NCBI RefSeq assembly: GCF_001673635.1 | Contig: NZ_LZMH01000031.1 | Location: forward strand, 140,211-204,210 | Direction of reading: 5' to 3' | DNA from: Mycobacterium asiaticum | Lineage (GTDB): Bacteria; Actinomycetota; Actinomycetes; Mycobacteriales; Mycobacteriaceae | Length of the DNA: 64,000 bases | Part shown: piece after piece, positions 45,569-54,990 of the stretch | How the letters are laid out: each line of letters begins with the position of its first letter | How positions within the stretch are numbered: the first letter of the stretch is position 1 | Program-made: the position numbers and the translations under genes | The notes under the pieces: generated by a model | What the model was told of the DNA's origin: nothing | The model's database searches: none | What the model saw: the letters and a program-made list of their open reading frames with translations, nothing else

Positions 45569-46571
45569 GCAGCAGGTCCGGGCCGACCTGCTCGACGCTG
45601 TCGTACTGCCAGCGCAACGCGTGCGCCATGCTGGACACCCCGACGTCGTCTACCGCGGTCACCGGACCGCCCAGCAGGATCGGCGCGACGTAGGCCAGGA
45701 TCCGGTTGATCGCACCGGCCCGCAAGAACGCGCCGGCCAGCGTCGGGCCGCCTTCGAGCAGCACATCGGTGCGGTCGGACAATGCCCGCAGCACCTCGAC
45801 GGGGTCGTTGGTGCGGATCACCATCGTGCGTGAATCATCGTTGAGCACCTTGGCATCCGGCGGTATTTCCCGCTTGCCGACCACTACTCGCAACGGCTGC
45901 TGCGGAGCCAGCGAACCGTCGGGCAGCCGGGCCGTTAGCGCCGGATCGTCGGCGAGCACGGTGCCCGTGCCGACGATGATCGCGTCGGCCAGCGCGCGCC
46001 GCCGGTGCAGGTCCGCGCGGGCGGCCTCACTGCTGATCCACTGGCTGGATCCGTCGGCCGCGGCGCTGCGGCCGTCGATGCTGGTGGCGTATTTCCAGGT
46101 CACGTGCGGCAGTCCGGTGCGCTGTTTGTGCAACCATTCCCGCAGCGGGCCGGCGGCCACGTGGTCGGCCATGATGCCCGAGCGCACCTGCACCCCCGCC
46201 GCCGTCAGCCGTCCCGCACCGCCACCGGCGATGCCGTTCGGGTCGTTGACGCCGAAGATCACCGTGCCGACCCGGGCTTCGATGAGCGCGTTCACGCAGG
46301 GCGGCGTCTTGCCGAAGTGGTTGCACGGCTCCATGGTGACCACCGCGATGCCCCCGGCGGCCAACCCGCCGGCCCGGCGCAGCGCGATGACCTCTGCATG
46401 GTCGCCGCCGGCCGGTTGCGTGGCGCCGACGCCGACCACCCGGCCCTCCTGGTCGACGATGACGGCACCCACCGGCGGATTCGGGTAAGTGGTGCCCTTG
46501 ACCTGGTAGGAGTGCTCGATCGCGAGGCGCATGGCCTCTTCGATGCTCTTGACCTGCTCGACGCTGCTCAC
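45549..46571 (-). CDS. ribD: Bifunctional diaminohydroxyphosphoribosylaminopyrimidine deaminase / reductase
   Basis: RibD (RibG), 340 residues. N-terminal deaminase: zinc site HAEVIAL (about residues 58-64) and [12 protein letters not shown] (about 82-93). C-terminal NADPH reductase from about residue 155 with [11 protein letters not shown] and the [10 protein letters not shown] loop (about 273). It is separated from ribC-ribA2-ribH by lprG-p55 and sits instead behind rpe, whose stop overlaps its GTG start (GTGA). It converges on p55 with a 20-nt overlap. Confidence 0.96.
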   Translation of the reverse strand: MSSVEQVKSIEEAMRLAIEHSYQVKGTTYPNPPVGAVIVDQEGRVVGVGATQPAGGDHAEVIALRRAGGLAAGGIAVVTMEPCNHFGKTPPCVNALIEARVGTVIFGVNDPNGIAGGGAGRLTAAGVQVRSGIMADHVAAGPLREWLHKQRTGLPHVTWKYATSIDGRSAAADGSSQWISSEAARADLHRRRALADAIIVGTGTVLADDPALTARLPDGSLAPQQPLRVVVGKREIPPDAKVLNDDSRTMVIRTNDPVEVLRALSDRTDVLLEGGPTLAGAFLRAGAINRILAYVAPILLGGPVTAVDDVGVSSMAHALRWQYDSVEQVGPDLLLSLVAR

Positions 46572-47305
46572 GAGCCACTCACTTCCCCGGGATGGGACCC
46601 GGGATGGGGCCCGGGAAGGGACCCGAGATGGGGAGAAGCCAGACTCGCCTGGCGCCGCAGGGCTGCGACGGCGGCGGCCGGATCGTCGGCGCCGTAGACC
46701 GCCGACCCCGCCACGAAGCAGTCGACGCCCGCCTCGGCCGCCGCTTCGATGGTGTCCTCGTTGATGCCGCCGTCGATCTCGACCAGGATGCGCAACTCCC
46801 CCGCATCGACCATCTTGCGGACCGTACGCACCTTGCTGAGCACCTCCGGGATGAAGCTTTGCCCGCCGAAGCCGGGCTCGACGGACATGATCAGCAGGGT
46901 GTCGAACTGCGGCAGGATGTCCAGGTAAGGGCCCAGCGGCGTCTTCGGTTTGACGCTGATCCCGGCCTTGGCTCCCGCGGCCCGGATGTCCCGGGCGACC
47001 CCGGTCGGGTTGTCGGTGGCCTCGGCGTGGAAGGTGACGTTGTACGCGCCGGCTTCGGCGTACGGCGGCGCCCAGCGGTCCGGGTTCTCGATCATCAGGT
47101 GGCAGTCCACCGGGATGTCGGTGTGGGTCAGCAGACTCTCCACAACCGGCAACCCGATGGTCAGGTTCGGCACGAAGTGGCCGTCCATCACGTCGACATG
47201 TAACCAGTCGGCGCCCCGCACCGCGGCGGCTTCATCGGCGAGCCGAGCGAAGTCCGCTGCCAGCATCGACGGCGCGATCAGGGGCGGTCCCCCCATACCA
47301 GACAT
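46568..47305 (-). CDS. rpe: Ribulose-phosphate 3-epimerase
   Basis: Converts ribulose-5-phosphate to xylulose-5-phosphate, feeding transketolase. The 245-residue TIM barrel shows [35 protein letters not shown] and [12 protein letters not shown], with the phosphate-site EIDGGIN. It is about 16-20 residues longer than usual at the C-terminus, where a 12-bp tandem repeat encodes an S/P/H/G-rich tail ([14 protein letters not shown]). The start at ATG 47305 gives the family-like N-terminus; a longer upstream frame overlaps rsmB and is rejected. It is coupled to ribD. Confidence 0.95.
   Translation of the reverse strand: MSGMGGPPLIAPSMLAADFARLADEAAAVRGADWLHVDVMDGHFVPNLTIGLPVVESLLTHTDIPVDCHLMIENPDRWAPPYAEAGAYNVTFHAEATDNPTGVARDIRAAGAKAGISVKPKTPLGPYLDILPQFDTLLIMSVEPGFGGQSFIPEVLSKVRTVRKMVDAGELRILVEIDGGINEDTIEAAAEAGVDCFVAGSAVYGADDPAAAVAALRRQASLASPHLGSLPGPHPGSHPGEVSGS
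46587..46634. repeat. Four 12-bp tandem repeats at the 3' end of rpe
   Basis: Units CCGGGATGGGAC, CCGGGATGGGGC, CCGGGAAGGGAC and CCGAGATGGGGA run head to tail (46587-46634) inside the last codons of rpe. Because the unit is a multiple of 3, copy number can change without a frameshift. Confidence 0.85.
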
Positions 47306-47315
47306 GAGCGACACA

Positions 47316-48740
47316 CTACTGGCGGCGCAGCGCCGCTGCGAACATAGCGTCGGTGCCGTGTCGGTGCGGCCACAGCTGCACGTAGGGCCCCGCCCCGAGG
47401 TCCCCGGCCGGCTCGAACAGCGGCCGGGTGTCCACTGCTTCAACCGGGTGCCGGCGCAGCGCGTCGGCGACGACTCCCACCGTCTCGGCCAGGTGCGGCG
47501 AGCAGGTCGCATACAGCACCAGGCCGCCTGGCCGGGTCAGCGAGATCGCGGCCGCCAGCAGCTCGCGTTGCAGCTTGGCCAGCACGGGCACGTCCGACGG
47601 CTGCCGACGCCAGCGCGCCTCTGGCCGGCGCCGCAGCGCACCCAGCCCGGTGCACGGGACATCGACCAGCACCCGGTCGAAACCCGGTTCCAGGTCGCTG
47701 TGGCGCCCGTCGACCCGCACCACCTCGACGGGCAGCCCGCGCGTGTTCTCGGTCACCAGATCCGCGCGATGCGGTGCCGGCTCCACCGCGGTCACAGTGG
47801 CCCCGGCCGGTGCCCCGAGGGCCGCCAGCAGCGCGGTCTTGCCCCCCGGTCCGGCGCACAGATCAAGCCACCGGCCCGCATCCCCGTCGACCGGAGCCAG
47901 CGTGACGGCGCGTGCCACCAACTGGCTGCCTTCGTCTTGAACGAGAGCCTGGCCGTCCCGGACCGGCGCCAGCCCGCCCGGGTCCCCGCCGGGTAGATAC
48001 ACCGCGTATGGCGAGTACCGGCCGACGGTGCCGCCGACGGCCTCGGCCAGCGCCGCGGCGGTGAGCACCCCGGGGCGGGCCGCCAGATGCACCTGCGGCC
48101 GTTCGTCGTCACTGGCCAGCACGGCATCCAGTTCCCCCGCCGCGGCGCCGAGCGCGTCGGTGAAGGCCTGCGCGATCCAGCGCGGGTGCGCGTGCACGAA
48201 CGCCGCATGCCCGACCGGATCGTTGCGGGGCGCCAGTTCGGTCACCCAGGATTCCTCGTCCCGGCCGCCGATGGTGCGCAGCACGCCGTTGACGAAACCT
48301 GCTCGCGCCGAATCGAATTCGATGCCGGCCTGATCCACGGTGGTGGATACCGCCGCGTGTGCGTCCACCCGGGTGCGCAGCAATTGATAGCTGCCCAGCC
48401 GAAGCAGCTCGAGCAGCACCGGGTCGATGGTGTCCGGCGCCCGCCCGGCGGCAGCGCCGATGACGGCGTCGAGCAGGCCTCGGGCGCGGCAGGTGCCGTA
48501 GGTGAGTTCGGTGGCGAAAGCGGCGTCGCGACCGGTGATTCCGCGCTCGCGCAGCAGCGCCGGCAGCACCAGATTGGCGTAGGCGTTGCGCTCGCTCACC
48601 GCTCGCAACGCGTCGAACGCGGCGCGCCGGGCGGGATCCAGCGGCTTGCGGCGGGGACCCCGGTCCCGGTTCTGCGTCCCCTGCCGCGAGGGTTTGCGGT
48701 CGCGCCGATTCCGGTGCGGCTTGTCCTGCCCGGGCCTCAT
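47316..48740 (-). CDS. rsmB: 16S rRNA m5C methyltransferase RsmB/Fmu
   Basis: A 474-residue protein: a basic N-terminal stretch, then a NusB-like RNA-binding domain (about 38-175) and a SAM-dependent methyltransferase domain with [11 protein letters not shown] (about 288-298). Both catalytic cysteines are present, in VDVPCTGLG and YATCSPH. It methylates C967 of 16S rRNA in the E. coli numbering. ATG 48740 overlaps the fmt stop (ATGA), the usual fmt-rsmB pairing; the frame continues upstream into fmt but without homology. Confidence 0.95.
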   Translation of the reverse strand: MRPGQDKPHRNRRDRKPSRQGTQNRDRGPRRKPLDPARRAAFDALRAVSERNAYANLVLPALLRERGITGRDAAFATELTYGTCRARGLLDAVIGAAAGRAPDTIDPVLLELLRLGSYQLLRTRVDAHAAVSTTVDQAGIEFDSARAGFVNGVLRTIGGRDEESWVTELAPRNDPVGHAAFVHAHPRWIAQAFTDALGAAAGELDAVLASDDERPQVHLAARPGVLTAAALAEAVGGTVGRYSPYAVYLPGGDPGGLAPVRDGQALVQDEGSQLVARAVTLAPVDGDAGRWLDLCAGPGGKTALLAALGAPAGATVTAVEPAPHRADLVTENTRGLPVEVVRVDGRHSDLEPGFDRVLVDVPCTGLGALRRRPEARWRRQPSDVPVLAKLQRELLAAAISLTRPGGLVLYATCSPHLAETVGVVADALRRHPVEAVDTRPLFEPAGDLGAGPYVQLWPHRHGTDAMFAAALRRQ

Positions 48741-49672
48741 GACGCCCGCATCGCGGGGTCGAGCCGGGCCCCGCGGGCCCAGTCGGCGGCGTTCATCGGT
48801 TTCTTGCCGGGCGGCTGAATCTCCCCCAACCGCACCGGTTCCGAAGCGGTGCCGATCCATACGCTTTTGCGGTCGGCCCGGATCGCACCGGGCGGCAGCG
48901 GCTCGGTTGAGGGATCTGCTCGCACGGGACCGATTTTGACGCGCAGGTCCCCGATCAGGGTCCAGGCGCCGGGGTTCGGCGTGACTGCACGGATGCGCCG
49001 CTCGACCACCTGAGCGGGCAGGTCCCAACGCACCCGGGCCTGCTCGACGGTGATTTTCGGCGCCATGCTCACCCCTTCGGCCGGTTGCGGGCGTGGCGTC
49101 AGCGTCCGGTCTTCGATGCCGTCCAGCGTGGTGGATAGCAATGCGGCGCCCGAATCCGCAAGCCGCGCAAGCAGATCACCGGCGGTGTCGGTCGGCCGGA
49201 TGGTCTCGGTGACCACCCCGTACACCGGCCCGGAGTCCAGGCTCGGCTCGATCTGGAACGTGGTGGCGCCGGTGATCGTGTCTCCCGCGGCGATCGCCGC
49301 CTGTACCGGCGCCGCACCGCGCCAGGCCGGCAGCAGGGAGAAGTGCAGGTTGACCCAGCCGTGCGGGGGCACCGCAAGCAGGTCCCGACTAAGCAGTGCG
49401 CCGTAGGCCACGACTGCGCAGCACTGCGGTGCCAGTTCCGACAGTTCGGTGACGAACTCCGGGGAATTCGGGCGCGACGGACGCAGCACCGGGATGCCCC
49501 GCTCGAGCGCTTCGCGGGCCACCGGCGACGGCTCCGACTTGCCCCGCCGACCCGACGCGGCGTCGGGCCTGGTCAGAACGGCGACGACGTCGTGGCGGGG
49601 CGATTCGATGAGACGACGCAGCGCGGGCAGTGCGGGCTCGGGGGTGCCGGCGAAGACGATGCGCACCGGCAC
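48737..49672 (-). CDS. fmt: Methionyl-tRNA formyltransferase
   Basis: Formylates initiator Met-tRNA using 10-formyl-tetrahydrofolate. The 311-residue protein has the N-terminal formyltransferase fold with [10 protein letters not shown], the catalytic [15 protein letters not shown] (about 111-125) containing the SLLP hallmark, and a C-terminal OB-like domain with AVTPNPGAW. The GTG start is at 49672. It precedes rsmB and is followed downstream by rpe-ribD on the same strand. Confidence 0.97.
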   Translation of the reverse strand: MPVRIVFAGTPEPALPALRRLIESPRHDVVAVLTRPDAASGRRGKSEPSPVAREALERGIPVLRPSRPNSPEFVTELSELAPQCCAVVAYGALLSRDLLAVPPHGWVNLHFSLLPAWRGAAPVQAAIAAGDTITGATTFQIEPSLDSGPVYGVVTETIRPTDTAGDLLARLADSGAALLSTTLDGIEDRTLTPRPQPAEGVSMAPKITVEQARVRWDLPAQVVERRIRAVTPNPGAWTLIGDLRVKIGPVRADPSTEPLPPGAIRADRKSVWIGTASEPVRLGEIQPPGKKPMNAADWARGARLDPAMRAS

Positions 49673-49706
49673 AGTCTAGGCGGGCGAACTTCACAGCTTC
49701 CCACAA

Positions 49707-49715
49707 TGTTTCCTA
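49707..49715. promoter_or_regulatory. Shared TGTTTCCTA site upstream of the methyltransferase gene
   Basis: TGTTTCCTA occurs here, 45 nt before the methyltransferase ATG, and again upstream of the MarR gene (51158-51166). It lies just before a possible -10, TACTGT (49720-49725). A near copy, TGTGTCC, follows at 49723-49729. The sharing suggests an operator for the linked MarR protein. Confidence 0.4.
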
Positions 49716-49760
49716 TGCATACTGTGTCCGTATAGAACATTTTACCCCTCAGGAGGACCG

Positions 49761-50585
49761 ATGACCATCGCAACGAACACCCATCCGGACGAGTCGCTGG
49801 CCGCCGCACATCGGGCCATGTGGGCGCTGGGCGATTACGCGCTGATGGCCGAAGAGGTGATGGCGCCGCTTGGTCCCATCCTGGTAACCGCAGCGGGCGT
49901 CGGACCGGGAGTCCAGGTGCTCGACGTCGCCGCCGGCTCGGGAAATGTCTCGCTGCCCGCAGCGGCGACCGGTGCGACGGTCGTGTCCACCGACCTCACT
50001 CCCGAACTGTTGCAACGCTCGGCGGCGCGTGCCGCCCGGCAGGGCCTGACCCTGCAGTACCGGGAAGCCAACGCTCAAGCACTACCGTTCGACTCCAACA
50101 CCTTTGACATGGTGATCTCGGCGATCGGAGTGATGTTCGCACCGGACCACCAGCGCGCCGCCGACGAGTTGGTCCGGGTATGCCGGCCCGGTGGGACCAT
50201 CGGTCTGATCAGCTGGACCCACGAAGGATTCTTCGGCCGGATGCTGGCGACCATCCGCCCCTATCGGCCCAGCCTGTCGTCGGCATTACCGCCCTCGGCG
50301 CTGTGGGGCCGGGAAGCCTATATCGGCGGGCTGCTGGGTGATCGCGTCGTGGGCATCACCACGTCCCGTGGGCAGCTCCCGGTCACCCGGTTCGACACCG
50401 CTGCGGCGGTACACGACTACTTCAAGAACAACTACGGCCCGACGATCGAGGCCTACACCAACATCGCCGGCAACGCGGTGCTGGCCGCCGAGCTGGACGC
50501 CCAGCTCATCGAGCTCGCCGACGAATACCTGGCGAACGGCGTGATGGAGTGGGAGTACCTGCTGCTCACCTGCCAGAAGGGCTAG
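49761..50585 (+). CDS. SAM-dependent methyltransferase (Rv1405c-like)
   Basis: A 274-residue class I methyltransferase. Motif I is VLDVAAGSGNVSL (about 53-65), the acidic residue of motif II lies in STDLTPELL, and ALPFDSNTFDMVIS is the post-motif block. It matches Rv1405c, which in M. tuberculosis is induced by acid and controlled by the neighbouring MarR protein Rv1404; the substrate is unknown. A strong AGGAGG site (49751-49756) precedes ATG 49761. It converges with the MarR gene, 15 nt between the stops. Confidence 0.92.
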   Translation: MTIATNTHPDESLAAAHRAMWALGDYALMAEEVMAPLGPILVTAAGVGPGVQVLDVAAGSGNVSLPAAATGATVVSTDLTPELLQRSAARAARQGLTLQYREANAQALPFDSNTFDMVISAIGVMFAPDHQRAADELVRVCRPGGTIGLISWTHEGFFGRMLATIRPYRPSLSSALPPSALWGREAYIGGLLGDRVVGITTSRGQLPVTRFDTAAAVHDYFKNNYGPTIEAYTNIAGNAVLAAELDAQLIELADEYLANGVMEWEYLLLTCQKG

Positions 50586-50600
50586 CGTGCGGCCCGGCGC

Positions 50601-51086
50601 CTATATCTCGTCGAGTCCGATATGGGCGTCGGGTTCCCCGCCGGCGGTGGTGAACGCCGTCAGCGCGCGCACCAGTCCTTGGCGTTCGGCCGCCGGCATC
50701 TGCTCGACGATGCGAGCAATTTCGGCGCGCCGGTAGGCGGTCACCTTCGCGACCACGTCGCGGCCACGCTTGGTCAGCGCGGCGAGCAACTCACGTCGCG
50801 AGGTCGGGTGCGGCAGCCGGTCGATCATGCCCGCACCGACGAGCCGATCGACCATCCGGCCGGTCGCCGACGGCTGCACCCCCAACAGGGTCGCCAGAGT
50901 GGCCAGGTTTATCGGACCCCGATTGGACAGGATCACCAGCGTGCGGAACTGAGGGATGGTCAGGCTGTCGTCGACCTGGGCAATCGAATGCGCTGAGATG
51001 CCGACCAACAACCGCGAGGCGGTCAGCAATGCATCGGTGATCATGTCGAGCGACTCGTCGGCCGTCGTGAGGTTCTCGGCTGCCAT
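50601..51086 (-). CDS. MarR family transcriptional regulator (Rv1404-like)
   Basis: A 161-residue winged-helix repressor. The HTH lies at about 55-85 (NLATLATLLGVQPSATGRMVDRL), the wing follows with PHPTSRRELLAALTKRG (about 92-108), and the dimerisation helices flank it. ATG 51086 has AAGGGGGC upstream; 14 further in-frame residues are possible. The M. tuberculosis counterpart represses the adjacent methyltransferase at neutral pH. The nearby repeat of TGTTTCCTA in both upstream regions supports autoregulation and control of the methyltransferase. Confidence 0.93.
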   Translation of the reverse strand: MAAENLTTADESLDMITDALLTASRLLVGISAHSIAQVDDSLTIPQFRTLVILSNRGPINLATLATLLGVQPSATGRMVDRLVGAGMIDRLPHPTSRRELLAALTKRGRDVVAKVTAYRRAEIARIVEQMPAAERQGLVRALTAFTTAGGEPDAHIGLDEI

Positions 51087-51157
51087 TTGCGCCCCCTTCC
51101 CCGGAGCTTCGCTAGCGGGGCGAAGCATAACAGCGCTCTACTATCGTAGGCATTGAT

Positions 51158-51166
51158 TGTTTCCTA
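51158..51166. promoter_or_regulatory. Second TGTTTCCTA site, upstream of the MarR gene
   Basis: TGTTTCCTA 72 nt upstream of the MarR ATG, within TAGG-N12-CCTA (51147-51166) and flanked by TATCG/CGATA arms. It shares nine bases with the site at 49707-49715. Confidence 0.4.
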
Positions 51167-51187
51167 GGTGTATCGATATGCGCAAGG

Positions 51188-53239
51188 TCACCCGATGTGC
51201 AGTGGGTCGATCTGCACCCGCACCGGCGCCTGGGTTTGTCTCGCGCTGAGCACACCGACCGCCGCACGCAGCGCCGCCGCCAGTCGAAGGCCCTGGTCGC
51301 GACGCACCCGCACCAGCATCCGGATCACGGTGGCATCGCCGGCCGTGCCTGCCGGGCGGCGCGCGCCCGCGGGCAGGTCGACTGGGCCCAGTAGCTCCGC
51401 GTCCAATCCCTCCTGGTGAGTCAGCCGTGCCTCGTTCAGGAGCGCGGTCACCGCGTCGGCGGGGCCGTCGAGGGCGGCGATGTGCACGCTCGGCGGCAGG
51501 CCCACCTCGGCGCGGGCCGTGAGTTCGCCGTCGGCGTGGCCGACTGGGTCCCATCGAATCAGCGATTGCACTGTGGGAAGCGAAGATTCGGCGACCACGG
51601 TCACCACGCCACCGTCACGCCGGGACCGCACCAGCGCGGCAGCACTCATCCAGCGCCATAGGGCATCCTCGGCCGCGCGCAGATCCTGCCGACCCAGCAG
51701 CGCCCAGGTGTCCAGCAGCAGCGCCGCCCCGTACCCGCGCGCCGCGCATGGTTCGGCGCCCGGCGTGGCCACCACCAATGCGGGCTTGTCGGGTACCTCC
51801 GAGACGACGGCGTCACCGGCCGACGTCACCACGGGCGTGCCCGGGAAGGCCCGACCCAGCTCTTCGGCGGTGCGCCGGGCGCCGACGACGACGGCCCGCA
51901 CAGCATCAGATCCGCACCGCGCGCAGCGCAGCGCCGGGTCGACCCGGCCACACCACCGGCATGCCGCACTGGTTTCCCGCTCCTGCAATGCCAGCGGGCC
52001 GGTGCAGTGCCGGCAGCGGACGATCGCCCGGCAGCGCGCGCAGGCCAGCGAGGGCACATATCCCCGACGTGGCACCTGCACCAGCACCGGGGCGCCGGCG
52101 TCCAGCGCGGATCGCGCGGCGCGCAACGCGATGGACGGCAGCCGGGCGGTCCGCGCCGCCGGGTCGCGCTCGTCCGCGTAGCCGCTGTCATCCAGGGCGA
52201 CCACGCGCGGTGTCCGGGCCCGCACCACCGGCCGAGCCGCGACAATGTCGTGCGCCCACCCGCTGCGCACCAATGCCTGAGCCTCGGCGGTGCGGGCGTA
52301 GCCGCCGATCAGCGACGCGCAGCGCGCCTGATGCGCCCTCAGCATCGCCACCTCGCGGGCGTGCGGATACGGCGCCCGCGGCTCGGCCAGGTTGTCGTCG
52401 GCGTCGGACCAGACCATGACCAGCCCGAGTTCACTGACCGGTGCGAACACCGCGCTGCGGGTGCCGAGGACCACCCGCGCGCTGCCCCGCAGCACCGCCA
52501 GCCACCGCCGGTAACGGGCGGCGGGCCCGAGCCCGGCGGACAGGGCCACCACGCTGTCCTGGCCCACCCGAGCGACGGCCGCTTGCCACAACGCGTCCAG
52601 GTCGCGCTGGTCGGGCACGATAGCCAGGACCGATCGCCCCGCCGCCACAGTCTGCGCGGCCGCCTCGGCGAATCGGTCCACCCACTGCTCGCCCGGGAGC
52701 GCCTGCCACACCGCCCGGGCAGCCCGGGACTCGGCCAACGCGGCCAGGAACGGGCCACCGCGGTTGTAGGTTTCCCAGCCCGCCGGGTCCACTGGCGCCA
52801 CCAGCGGCCGCGGCACCGCCTTGAACTGCTCTTTTTCCACCCGGGCGTGCCGTGGGGGCACCGCTAGCCGCAATACGTCCGGGCGGGTGCCGGCGTAGCG
52901 TGCCGCGACGGCTTCGGCCAGTCGGCGTATTTCCGGCGTGAGGACCGGCTCCGCGGACACCACCCGGTCGAGCCAGCCGAGCTTGCCCTGATGGTCGGTG
53001 TCGTTGCGCCGCTCCAGTACGAACCCGTCGACCAGCCGGCCGTGGAAGCGCACCCGCACCCGCACACCCGGCTGGGCGTCGTCGGACTGCTCCGGCGACA
53101 CCAGATAGTCGAAGTCCCGATCGAGGTGGGGCACCGAGAGCATCGGCAGCACCCGAGCGATCGGCTCCACCTCTGCTGTGGCGCTGACGGAACCGCCAGA
53201 CACGCTGGACCCCAACACTTTTCTAGTCAATGTGGGCAC
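51188..53239 (-). CDS. priA: Primosomal protein N' (PriA), helicase-motif-degenerate actinobacterial form
   Basis: A 683-residue replication-restart protein homologue. The N-terminal 3'-DNA-binding domain (VLPMLSVPHLDRDFDYLV, about 30-47) is conserved. The P-loop site reads LPGEQWVDRFA with no GKT, and the DEAH site reads SDADDNL, so ATPase activity is unlikely. The zinc-binding region keeps its paired cysteines (CARCRAIVRCRHC, CRWCG, CARCG). This degeneracy is known in mycobacterial PriA. The start is uncertain: GTG 53239 is given, with GTG 53218 or 53203 as alternatives. It is followed by the MarR gene on the same strand, across about 100 nt. Confidence 0.93.
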   Translation of the reverse strand: MPTLTRKVLGSSVSGGSVSATAEVEPIARVLPMLSVPHLDRDFDYLVSPEQSDDAQPGVRVRVRFHGRLVDGFVLERRNDTDHQGKLGWLDRVVSAEPVLTPEIRRLAEAVAARYAGTRPDVLRLAVPPRHARVEKEQFKAVPRPLVAPVDPAGWETYNRGGPFLAALAESRAARAVWQALPGEQWVDRFAEAAAQTVAAGRSVLAIVPDQRDLDALWQAAVARVGQDSVVALSAGLGPAARYRRWLAVLRGSARVVLGTRSAVFAPVSELGLVMVWSDADDNLAEPRAPYPHAREVAMLRAHQARCASLIGGYARTAEAQALVRSGWAHDIVAARPVVRARTPRVVALDDSGYADERDPAARTARLPSIALRAARSALDAGAPVLVQVPRRGYVPSLACARCRAIVRCRHCTGPLALQERETSAACRWCGRVDPALRCARCGSDAVRAVVVGARRTAEELGRAFPGTPVVTSAGDAVVSEVPDKPALVVATPGAEPCAARGYGAALLLDTWALLGRQDLRAAEDALWRWMSAAALVRSRRDGGVVTVVAESSLPTVQSLIRWDPVGHADGELTARAEVGLPPSVHIAALDGPADAVTALLNEARLTHQEGLDAELLGPVDLPAGARRPAGTAGDATVIRMLVRVRRDQGLRLAAALRAAVGVLSARQTQAPVRVQIDPLHIG

Positions 53240-53262
53240 ACCGTAGCTGCACCGACCGACAA

Positions 53263-53982
53263 TCAGCTCTCGGCAGCGTCTGAAACGCTTTCTGACTTGT
53301 GGGCCAGGTCATCGCGACCGAAGAAGAATCCGGCCGTGATCAGGATTTCGGCGGCGGCATAGGACCACCAGATCGGCACCGCCAGCGCCTCGTTGCCGAG
53401 GATGAACCTGCTGATCGCGATCATCGAGTCCGACGCGGCGAAGCACACCGCACCGACCGCGGTCCAGATCGTGGGCAGACGGGCCAGCAGCGCCGCGCAC
53501 ACCATCGCGCTGAGCACGGTGATATAGACCGTCACCGGGATCGTCAGGTTCTCCTTGCCGGTGTTCAGGTGGGGCCAGAACCAGACCAGCATCGATGCCG
53601 TCGCCAGCACCATCACCACCGCGGCCGCGACGCGGGTACGCGACGGCGCAGCGTGTGGCAGCAGCGCACCGAGGAAACAGATGTGCGCCAGCAAAAACGA
53701 GCCCAATCCCAGCACGAACGACATCGCCCACCAGGGCAGGGCCAACAGCCAGTCCCCGGCGGCGGAGAACAGCAACGCAGGTACCAGCCACCGCCGCTCC
53801 CGGGCCACCGGATGCGCAGCCGCGGCGACCGCCAGCAACAGCGCCATCGACGCTTTGAACAGCGGTTGCAGCACCCAGTGCCCGGTCAGTTCGCTGCCCG
53901 GCGGGGTGCGCAGCGCGATCACCGTCAAATACACGCCGTAGGCGATACCCGCCCAGCAGGCAGCCACCCATGCGCCGACCAT
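53263..53982 (-). CDS. YhhN/lysoplasmalogenase-like membrane protein (Rv1401-like)
   Basis: About 239 residues with seven to eight transmembrane helices, matching the YhhN family, in which the eukaryotic TMEM86 proteins are lysoplasmalogenases. The conserved acidic residues of the family are in [12 protein letters not shown] and [17 protein letters not shown] 53982 ([10 protein letters not shown]) is chosen; ATG 54009 would overlap the start codon of divergent lipI, whose ATG (54008) it shares bases with. Enzymatic activity is inference from the family. Confidence 0.85.
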   Translation of the reverse strand: MVGAWVAACWAGIAYGVYLTVIALRTPPGSELTGHWVLQPLFKASMALLLAVAAAAHPVARERRWLVPALLFSAAGDWLLALPWWAMSFVLGLGSFLLAHICFLGALLPHAAPSRTRVAAAVVMVLATASMLVWFWPHLNTGKENLTIPVTVYITVLSAMVCAALLARLPTIWTAVGAVCFAASDSMIAISRFILGNEALAVPIWWSYAAAEILITAGFFFGRDDLAHKSESVSDAAES

Positions 53983-54007
53983 GAGACGCGATGCGTACGG
54001 TACCTCC

Positions 54008-54967
54008 ATGCCCAGTTTGGACAACACCGCCGATGAGCGCCCCGGAGTCGATCCCATCCTGCTGAAGGTACTGGATGCGGTTCCGTTTCGGCTATCAACC
54101 GAGGATGGAATCGTCGCAGTTCGGCAGCGGTTGCGGGACCTGCCGCGCCGGCCGCTGCATCCCGAGCTTCGGGTTGAGGACCGCAAGATCGACGGCCCAG
54201 GCGGCCCGATCGCCATTCGGATCTATTGGCCGCCAAACGAATCCGATTCTGTGCCGGTGGTGTTGTTCTTCCACGGCGGCGGCTTCGTGATGGGCGACCT
54301 GGATACCCATGACGGCACGTCGCGCCAGCACGCCGTCGGCGCCGACGCGATCGTCGTGTCCGTCGACTACCGCCTGGCACCGGAGCACCCTTATCCCGCC
54401 GCGATCGAGGATGCTTGGGCCGCAACGAAATGGGTGGCCGACCACGGAGCCGAGATCGGTGCCGATACCTCACGTATCGCGCTGGCCGGGGACTCGGCCG
54501 GCGGCACGATCGCGGCGGCGATCGCCCAGCGAGCCCGTGACGAAGGTGCACCGACTATCGTGTTCCAGTTGTTGTGGTACCCCTCCACGATGTGGGACCC
54601 GACACTGCCGTCGTTCACCGAGAACGCCAGCGCGCAGATCCTGGACGCCAAGGCCATCGCCGACTTCTCCCGTTGGTACGCAGGCGATGTCGACATGTCC
54701 AACCCGCCGGCGGCCATGGCACCGGGCCGAGCCGACGACCTCTCCGGTCTGCCCGCCGCCTACATCGCCGTCGCCGGCTACGACCCGCTGCGGGACGACG
54801 GCATCCGCTACGGCGAGTTGCTGGCGGGCGCCGGTGTCCCGGTGCAGGTGCACAACGCCGAGACGATGGTGCACGGTTACGTCGGTTACGCGGGCGTGGT
54901 ACCAGCCGCCACCGACGCGATGGACCGCGGGCTGACAGCGTTGCGCGTTGCGCTACACGGACAGTGA
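54008..54967 (+). CDS. lipI: Esterase LipI-like (hormone-sensitive lipase family)
   Basis: A 319-residue cytosolic esterase of the bacterial HSL family IV. The oxyanion motif HGGGFVMG (about 86-93), the Ser elbow GDSAGG (about 158-163), the Asp in YDPLRDDG and the His in MVHGY are all present. ATG 54008 ([10 protein letters not shown]) matches Rv1400c. It is followed after 23 nt by its paralogue lipH. It likely hydrolyses short-chain esters. Confidence 0.93.
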   Translation: MPSLDNTADERPGVDPILLKVLDAVPFRLSTEDGIVAVRQRLRDLPRRPLHPELRVEDRKIDGPGGPIAIRIYWPPNESDSVPVVLFFHGGGFVMGDLDTHDGTSRQHAVGADAIVVSVDYRLAPEHPYPAAIEDAWAATKWVADHGAEIGADTSRIALAGDSAGGTIAAAIAQRARDEGAPTIVFQLLWYPSTMWDPTLPSFTENASAQILDAKAIADFSRWYAGDVDMSNPPAAMAPGRADDLSGLPAAYIAVAGYDPLRDDGIRYGELLAGAGVPVQVHNAETMVHGYVGYAGVVPAATDAMDRGLTALRVALHGQ

Positions 54968-54990
54968 CCGGGATTGCGTACGGTAATTGC

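Noticed and set aside
48741..49028. N-terminal extension of rsmB into fmt
   Set aside because: It is the other frame of fmt; ATG 48740 overlaps the fmt stop and matches the usual arrangement.
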